From NCBI GenBank assembly GCA_016199935.1, contig JACQFS010000072.1:1-35704 (forward strand): a stretch of DNA of 35,704 nt, in the 5' to 3' direction. Numbering within the stretch: position 1 is the first letter of the stretch; every line of letters begins with the position of its first letter. A program made the translations under genes and the position numbers. Source of the DNA: Verrucomicrobiota bacterium (lineage in GTDB: Bacteria > Verrucomicrobiota > Verrucomicrobiia > Limisphaerales > JACQFS01). Of the stretch, positions 30,750 through 35,704 are shown piece by piece. Below the pieces are notes generated by a model. It searched no databases. It was not told the DNA's origin and saw nothing but the letters and a program-made list of their open reading frames with translations.

Positions 30750-31571
30750 ATGCCTCCGACGCTCGATATGCCTCCCGTCACCGGACGTTATGCGTGCCTG
30801 AAGCTCTGCCCGCGCGCCGGCGGCGTGTGCGTGGATCTCAATTTCAACCCGGCGTGCGATTGCAACTTCGACTGCATCTATTGCTCGGTGGATCGCCGGC
30901 GCGCGGTGCCGTGCGGGCGCATTGATCCGGACGCGCTCGCGGAGGAACTGGCGCGCGCGCTCGCGGGCGTGACCGAGCGGTGTGAGCCGGAGCCGGGCGA
31001 GCCACGCAGCTTCCCGCTCCGACTGGTCGCCATCAGCGGCGACGGCGAGCCGACGCTCTGCCCGCAATTCGCCGAGGCCGTCGAGGCGGTGATGCACCTG
31101 CGCGCGTTACAGCGGTTTCCATTCTTCAAGATCGCGCTCCTCACCAATGGCTCCGGACTGGATCGCCCCGAGGTGGAGCGCGCGCTCCAGCTTTTTTGCG
31201 CCGACGATGAAGTGTGGGTGAAGCTCGACGCGGGGGGGCAGGAATGGATGAGCATCGTCAACCGCCCGTCGGACCTCACGCTCGACCAGATCACCGCCAA
31301 GCTGCTCCGCTTCGCGCGCCGGCGACCGATCATCGTGCAGACCCTTTTCCCCTCCGTGCATGGCCGCGGGCCGGATGACGCGGAGATTCAGCGCTACATT
31401 TTCCGGCTGCGCAGCCTCGTGAACGACGGCGCGTGCATCGCGGGGGTCCAGATTTATTCGGCGTCCAGCCCGACAGCCGACGCGGCCTGCGGTCACCTGC
31501 CGTTGCGAACGCTTTCCCACATCGCCCGCGTCGTGCGCGAGGCCACGGGTTTGAAAGTGGAGGTATTCTGA
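30750..31571 (+). CDS. Radical SAM protein (COG0731-like)
   Basis: The 273-aa protein has the radical SAM [4Fe-4S] motif CNFDCIYC (C38-x3-C42-x2-C45), preceded by extra Cys residues (ACLKLCPRAGGVCVD; C16, C20, C27, C36). It also has SGDGEPTLCP (96-105, SAM-binding GGE-like motif) and IALLTNGSGLDRPEV. The length fits a core TIM-barrel enzyme with no SPASM or other C-terminal Fe-S domain. The reaction is unknown; COG0731-type labels cover varied activities, including activases and tRNA-modification-like enzymes. The stop overlaps the ATG of the PocR-AraC gene (TGATG), so the two are translationally coupled. Confidence 0.85.
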   Translation: MPPTLDMPPVTGRYACLKLCPRAGGVCVDLNFNPACDCNFDCIYCSVDRRRAVPCGRIDPDALAEELARALAGVTERCEPEPGEPRSFPLRLVAISGDGEPTLCPQFAEAVEAVMHLRALQRFPFFKIALLTNGSGLDRPEVERALQLFCADDEVWVKLDAGGQEWMSIVNRPSDLTLDQITAKLLRFARRRPIIVQTLFPSVHGRGPDDAEIQRYIFRLRSLVNDGACIAGVQIYSASSPTADAACGHLPLRTLSHIARVVREATGLKVEVF

Positions 31572-32647
31572 TGAGCAATGGAAACATCAACGGCTGTGCG
31601 TGCGCCCCGAACGGGCCTTGTCACGCGCAGGACAAACCATGGCCGAAGTCCGCCCGCCCGGTGCCCGCGCCGCCGCCCGCCACGGCTTCATCCGCGGCTT
31701 CATCCTTGCCGCCGCCCGCGCGGACGGCCATGCTCCGCGACGTGAACGACAAGGCCAACCGGCATCTGCTCGAGCAACTCTCCAAGTCGCGGATGTTTCA
31801 GGATTACGAGCGGGCATTCAGCGCGGCCACGGGGATGCCCCTCACGCTCCGGCCGGCCGAAGTCTGGCAGGTCGCGCATCACGGCAAGAAGGACCAGAAC
31901 CCGTTTTGTGCGCTGATGGCGAAAACCAGCCGCACCTGTGCCGCGTGCCTGGAGGTGCAGCAAAAAATTTCCCAGCAGGCCGACGACGACTCCTGCTCCG
32001 CGACGTGCTTTGCGGGGATGTGCGACACGGCGGTGCCCATCCGGCTGGGCAAGGAACTCGTCGGCTACCTCCAGACCGGCCAGGTCTTCACGCGCAAACC
32101 CACCAAGGCGATGTTTGACAGGACCACGCGCCAGCTCGTGCAGTGGGGATTGAAGACGGATTTCAAGCAGATGGAGGAGGCTTATTTCCACACGCGCATC
32201 ATCTCGCCCAAACAATACGAGGCGATGGTCCGCCTGCTCACCATCTTCGGCCAGCACCTGAGCGTCATCAGCAACCAGCTCGCGGTGCAGGAGGCCAACG
32301 CGGAACCGCCGGTCATCGCGCGCGCCAAGCAGTTCATCCACGACCACCAGACCGAGGAGCTTTCGCTCGGCCTGGTCTCCAAGGCCGTCAACACCAGCAG
32401 CTTTTATTTCTGCAAGCTGTTCAAGAAGGCCACCGGCATCAACTTCACCGAATACGTCTCGCGCGTGCGCGTGGAGAAGGCGAAAAATCTTCTGCTCAAC
32501 CCGAACCTGCGCATCAGCGAGATCGCCTACGAGGTCGGCTTCCAGTCGCTCACGCACTTCAACCGCATCTTCCGCAAGCTCACCGGCCAGTCCCCCACCG
32601 ACTATCGTGAGAAGCTCCCGAAGTTCGACGCGGTGAAAAGGAACTGA
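31571..32647 (+). CDS. AraC-family regulator with PocR sensory domain and Cys-rich N-terminus
   Basis: The 358-aa protein has four parts. Residues 1-25 are Cys-rich (CACAPNGPC). A Pro/Ala/Ser linker (about 30-52) follows. The PocR domain (about 60-240) has a Cys array at C113, C123, C126, C142, C146 and C151 and the AVPIRLGKELVGYLQTGQVF strand. Two helix-turn-helix motifs of AraC type (about 250-350) have LGLVSKAVNTSSFYFCKLFK and ISEIAYEVGFQSLTHFNRIF. PocR-type domains sense small ligands or metals; the ligand here is unknown. It probably binds DNA as a transcription activator. It is cotranslated with the radical SAM protein. Confidence 0.9.
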   Translation: MSNGNINGCACAPNGPCHAQDKPWPKSARPVPAPPPATASSAASSLPPPARTAMLRDVNDKANRHLLEQLSKSRMFQDYERAFSAATGMPLTLRPAEVWQVAHHGKKDQNPFCALMAKTSRTCAACLEVQQKISQQADDDSCSATCFAGMCDTAVPIRLGKELVGYLQTGQVFTRKPTKAMFDRTTRQLVQWGLKTDFKQMEEAYFHTRIISPKQYEAMVRLLTIFGQHLSVISNQLAVQEANAEPPVIARAKQFIHDHQTEELSLGLVSKAVNTSSFYFCKLFKKATGINFTEYVSRVRVEKAKNLLLNPNLRISEIAYEVGFQSLTHFNRIFRKLTGQSPTDYREKLPKFDAVKRN

Positions 32648-32722
32648 GCCGTCGGACGGCGGGCCAACCCCCGCCCGATACTCCGCCGCGGCGCTGCTTT
32701 ATCCTCCCCACCTTGCGGAGTT

Positions 32723-35704
32723 TCATGAACCGACAGCATGGGCGTCGTGCAAACCCGGTGGTGCGAGTCGCGGCAGCCACCGCCGAATCCGGGCGCGTTC
32801 GCGGCAGCCCACCCACCCGATGAGAAAGATGACGCTCACGATGGTGGCCGGCTCGGGCACGGGGACGATCTCGCCGGAACTCAGCATCGTGGCGGCATAG
32901 GTGCCCGTCAGACCATTGGGATCGACGAACCGAATCAGACTGAGCTCGCCACTGGTGAGGCCGCTGGCGTCCGTGCCAAAATAAATCTGATCGGTCCCGC
33001 CGCCGCCGCCGCCCGGACCGCTGCCGGTCCAATCCACGATGTTCAGCACCCCGCCGGTCCAGGTGGCGGAGGAACTTTTTCCGAAATGCAAGATGCTGGC
33101 GCCGTTCCCCATCTCAAGAGTCGAGGTGGCCGACAACGTGAGCGTCCCGATCGTGTCGCTCAACCCGCCCGTGTCGAGAGTGCCGCCGGCCAGATTCAGG
33201 TTGGCCTGGCCGTTGATGCGCTGGGCCGCGCCCAGGAGCAGCGTCCCCTGATTGATGACCACCGTGCTGCCGCCGATCTGCTGGTCCACCTGCACGGTGC
33301 CGGCGCCGGTCTTGGTCAGCGTGCCGAGGCCGGTCAAGGGAGTGGAACCGTTGATGAAATTTGTCCCGGCGGAAATGTTCATCGTGATGTCCGGCGAGTG
33401 GGTCAGCGTCGTGCCGTCGGATTCCACGTCGCCGCTGACGATCAATTTTCCGTGGCTGGCGGCGAGACCGCCATCCAACTGTCCGCCGCTCAAGGTCGCC
33501 TGGCCGGCAATCGTCAGCGTCCGCGCGGTCAACGGGCTGCCGCCGGCGAGGACGAAAGTTCCGCCCGTGATGTCGAGCGTGCTGGTTCCGGTGCCGGTCA
33601 GCGTTTCGTCTTTCGCCAGTTCCACGCGGCCGCCTTTGACCACGAGACCATTCCAGTTCGCGAGATCGTTCGCCGCGGCGCCGAGCGAATACACAGTGTT
33701 CGTCGTTCCGCCGGTCACGTCGAAGCCCAGCCGCAGGTTGCTCGCCGACGAGGGCGCCTTGCTGAACGTGTTCGTCGAGTTCTCGTTCGCATACGCGATG
33801 GTCAGCGTGCCGTCGGTGCCGCTCAAACCCTGCACGCGCGCGGTCGTCAGCAAAGCGTCCACGACCGCCGCGGATCCGGCCACGGTCAGGCCGCCGAGGC
33901 CGGCGCCGTTGATGGTGAGGGTGGAACTGGAATTGAAAGTCGTGTTGCTGCCGAGCGACAATGTGGAGTCCGAGCCGGTGATGCCCTGGCCGATGAAATT
34001 GCGCGCCGAGGTGCTGCCGATGAGTTTGGTTCCGGCTCCCGTCGTGGCCAAGGTCGCCCCCGCCGCCAGCGTGATGTCCTGCGCCGCCGAGGAATCCAAC
34101 CGGACTTCATCCGCGCTGCTCGCGGCGTTCAGCGTGAGCGTGCCGCTGTCAATGTTGATCGGCCCGCCAAATTGCAAATAGCCGCCCGCGCCGTCGCCGC
34201 CCGCGTCAGTGAGGAACGCGTTGCCCGTCGTCGTCAGGAGCACCGTGCCCGTGAACTTCGTCGGGCTGCCGCTGGCGTCAATGCGTCTGATCGTGCCGTC
34301 ATCAATGGTGAGGGAAGTGACGGCGGCATTGTTGGCGGAATCATGCCAGTTGGCCTGAAGTTCCGCCCCGCCATTGATCGTGAGATCGCCGGTGCCCAGC
34401 GCCCGCCGCTCGGACATCTTCAACGTGCCGGCGTCCACGGTGGTCCCGCCGGTGTAGGTGTTGATCCCGGTGAACTCCAGCAGGCCGAGGTCGCCCTTGT
34501 CCACGCCGCCCGCGCCCGAGATCACCGCGCTCACCTGCATATCGGTCGCCGCCGTGCCCTCGGCGATGTTGAAAATGCTCACGTTCGCCAGCGCCAATTT
34601 GCCGGTGATGGTCGCGGTGGTGGCGCTGGCGTTGCCCGTCACGTCCCCGGCCACCGTCAGCGTGCCGGTGCCGGTGATGGCATTGCCGCCGCCCACGGTC
34701 AGGTTGTTGAATTGATTGTCGCGGTTGTTCAAGTCGAGTCGGCCGTCGCTGGCGATCGTCACATTGGCCGTGGTCGGGATGAAGTTGCTGTTTTGCAATT
34801 GCACCACGGCGGAGTTGGCCGCGCCGATGTCATCGCCGATGATCAGATTGCCGCCCAAGGCGAGATTGCCCACGGTGACATTCAGGGAAAGTGTTCCGTC
34901 GTTCACCGTCGTGTCGCCGACGTAGCTGTTGGCGGTGCCGGTGAAACTCAGCGTCCCCGTGCCGTTCTTGGTGAAACCGCCGCTGCCCGAGATCGAGGAA
35001 TTGACCGTGACGTTGCCGTTGCCCACCGTCGTCAACGTGCCGCCGGTGAGGTTGATGGTGTTGAGAAAAGTCGTTCCGCTGCCGAGCGTCAGCGGGTGGG
35101 TGTCCGCGCCGACCGTCGCGTCCGCGCTGATCACCAGATTGCCTTCCCAGCGGTTGGTGCCGCTCACGCTGCGCAACGCGCCGTTCCCAGCCGGGCCGGC
35201 TCCGCTCAAAGTCAGGGACTCGCCCACCACCACGAGGCCGCCGGAAAATTCCACGGCACCACCGGAGTTGACCACCGTGCCGTTGTTGGTCGCGCCGAGC
35301 GCCGCGGCCGATTGGAGAGTCAGCACGCCCGCGTTCACGGTGGTCAGACCGGTGTAAGCGTTGGTCCGCGTCAACGTGACGGAGTTGGTGGTGGACTTGG
35401 TGAGCGCGCCGCTGCCGTTGAGGATGGCGGAGATGGAACCGCTCTCGACGTTGTAGGCGCTGGCCGTCAGCACGCCGGTGGTGCCGGTGATGGAGCCGCC
35501 GTTCTTCAACGTCACCACGCCCACAGTGTCGCTGTTGGTGCCCAAGCTGAAGACGGCGGTCGCGCCGTCCACCGCCACCGCGCCGGAATCCGCGAGGACG
35601 TTGTTCGCGCCCAGCGCGAGCGTGCCGGCGCTGACGGTGCTGCCGCCGGAGTAAGAGTTCGCGCCGCTGAGGGTGACGGTGTTCGTCGTGGACTTGGTGA
35701 GTGC
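32723..35704 (-). CDS. PATR-repeat surface protein with PEP-CTERM signal (5' end beyond window)
   Basis: The frame is open from the window edge to a TGA at 32723 (993 codons visible). It consists of autotransporter-associated beta-strand (PATR) repeats such as NAYTGLTTVNAGVLTL and NTYTGGTTVDAGTLKM, with strings of Gly, Asn, Thr and Ser. Near the C-terminus is the exosortase sorting signal: VPEPATIVSVIFLIGW (PEP box and hydrophobic helix), then a basic cluster CRERARIRR. A further tail of about 18 residues (WLPRLAPPGLHDAHAVGS) follows, which is unusual. The product is a secreted, surface-anchored adhesin or matrix protein. The true N-terminus, with an expected signal peptide, lies outside. Confidence 0.9.
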   Translation of the reverse strand, partial: ALTKSTTNTVTLSGANSYSGGSTVSAGTLALGANNVLADSGAVAVDGATAVFSLGTNSDTVGVVTLKNGGSITGTTGVLTASAYNVESGSISAILNGSGALTKSTTNSVTLTRTNAYTGLTTVNAGVLTLQSAAALGATNNGTVVNSGGAVEFSGGLVVVGESLTLSGAGPAGNGALRSVSGTNRWEGNLVISADATVGADTHPLTLGSGTTFLNTINLTGGTLTTVGNGNVTVNSSISGSGGFTKNGTGTLSFTGTANSYVGDTTVNDGTLSLNVTVGNLALGGNLIIGDDIGAANSAVVQLQNSNFIPTTANVTIASDGRLDLNNRDNQFNNLTVGGGNAITGTGTLTVAGDVTGNASATTATITGKLALANVSIFNIAEGTAATDMQVSAVISGAGGVDKGDLGLLEFTGINTYTGGTTVDAGTLKMSERRALGTGDLTINGGAELQANWHDSANNAAVTSLTIDDGTIRRIDASGSPTKFTGTVLLTTTGNAFLTDAGGDGAGGYLQFGGPINIDSGTLTLNAASSADEVRLDSSAAQDITLAAGATLATTGAGTKLIGSTSARNFIGQGITGSDSTLSLGSNTTFNSSSTLTINGAGLGGLTVAGSAAVVDALLTTARVQGLSGTDGTLTIAYANENSTNTFSKAPSSASNLRLGFDVTGGTTNTVYSLGAAANDLANWNGLVVKGGRVELAKDETLTGTGTSTLDITGGTFVLAGGSPLTARTLTIAGQATLSGGQLDGGLAASHGKLIVSGDVESDGTTLTHSPDITMNISAGTNFINGSTPLTGLGTLTKTGAGTVQVDQQIGGSTVVINQGTLLLGAAQRINGQANLNLAGGTLDTGGLSDTIGTLTLSATSTLEMGNGASILHFGKSSSATWTGGVLNIVDWTGSGPGGGGGGTDQIYFGTDASGLTSGELSLIRFVDPNGLTGTYAATMLSSGEIVPVPEPATIVSVIFLIGWVGCRERARIRRWLPRLAPPGLHDAHAVGS

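Noticed and set aside
33252-34181. Plus-strand open frame (about 309 codons) opposite the PATR protein
   Set aside because: Pro/Val/Ser-rich complement of the Gly/Thr/Asn-rich repeats; no start context or family.
32723-35704. Possible CRISPR or DNA tandem-repeat array
   Set aside because: The repetition is at protein level (PATR strands); nucleotide repeats are imperfect, in frame and without spacer structure.

Overview
The window looks like a chromosomal segment of a GC-rich Verrucomicrobiota bacterium (Pedosphaera/Limisphaera-like or a close relative). This is inferred from the gene mix, not from a marker gene. The clues are an H-X9-DG-style pseudopilin, a planctomycete-type c-type cytochrome, a Gfo/Idh/MocA oxidoreductase next to a xylose-isomerase-like TIM barrel, a DUF1559/PATR/PEP-CTERM style secretome, a neutral-ceramidase-like enzyme, a golvesin-domain FAD oxidoreductase and a eukaryotic-type HisA. 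No rRNA, tRNA, CRISPR array, integrase or transposase gene was seen.

Layout. 1-2263 (minus): GT4 glycosyltransferase, translationally coupled to a membrane PAS protein, then a partial protein with a GspF-like N-terminus. 2570-6962 (plus): secreted alpha/beta hydrolase, SAM methyltransferase, secreted FAD oxidoreductase. 6936-7988: a ~1 kb insert carrying a lone HNH endonuclease and bounded by 32-bp direct repeats that copy the 3' end of the oxidoreductase gene. 8094-12739: CvpA-like protein (minus), DUF2851 protein, thymidylate synthase and an AT-richer membrane protein (plus), then a Spy-like periplasmic protein (minus). 12923-17514 (plus): a pseudopilin, then a tight DUF350 / small lipoprotein / YgiC-type ATP-grasp / DUF4178 cassette, then eukaryotic-type HisA. 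17486-19642 (minus): small membrane protein and an ABC exporter. 19869-21773 (plus): GT4 glycosyltransferase and SDR oxidoreductase. 21858-24994 (minus): MiaE, ceramidase-like enzyme, DUF2490 beta-barrel. 25098-26369 (plus): secreted PHP-domain protein. 26539-30336 (minus): cytochrome, Gfo/Idh/MocA oxidoreductase, TIM-barrel isomerase, universal stress protein, small CBM48-like protein. 30522-32647 (plus): small Cys-tailed ORF, radical SAM protein and a PocR-AraC regulator. 32723 to the end (minus): a large PATR-repeat protein with a PEP-CTERM signal, cut by the window edge.

The most unusual non-coding feature is a dense set of intergenic palindromic elements. At least five sequence families (ten elements) share one architecture: two hairpins in inverted orientation about 20-110 bp apart. 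In families A, B and C the hairpin stems differ between copies or arms by compensatory pairs, which indicates selection on structure. They resemble REPIN-type (REP doublet) elements. Short tandem repeats (TTTGAAC heptamers, TTTGCGYY octamers, GAGGAC hexamers) also occur, two of them inside coding sequence.

Candidate functional systems worth attention are the DUF350-lipoprotein-YgiC-DUF4178 cassette (probable membrane/polyamine-linked stress module), the translationally coupled radical SAM/PocR-AraC pair, and the HNH mini-island.
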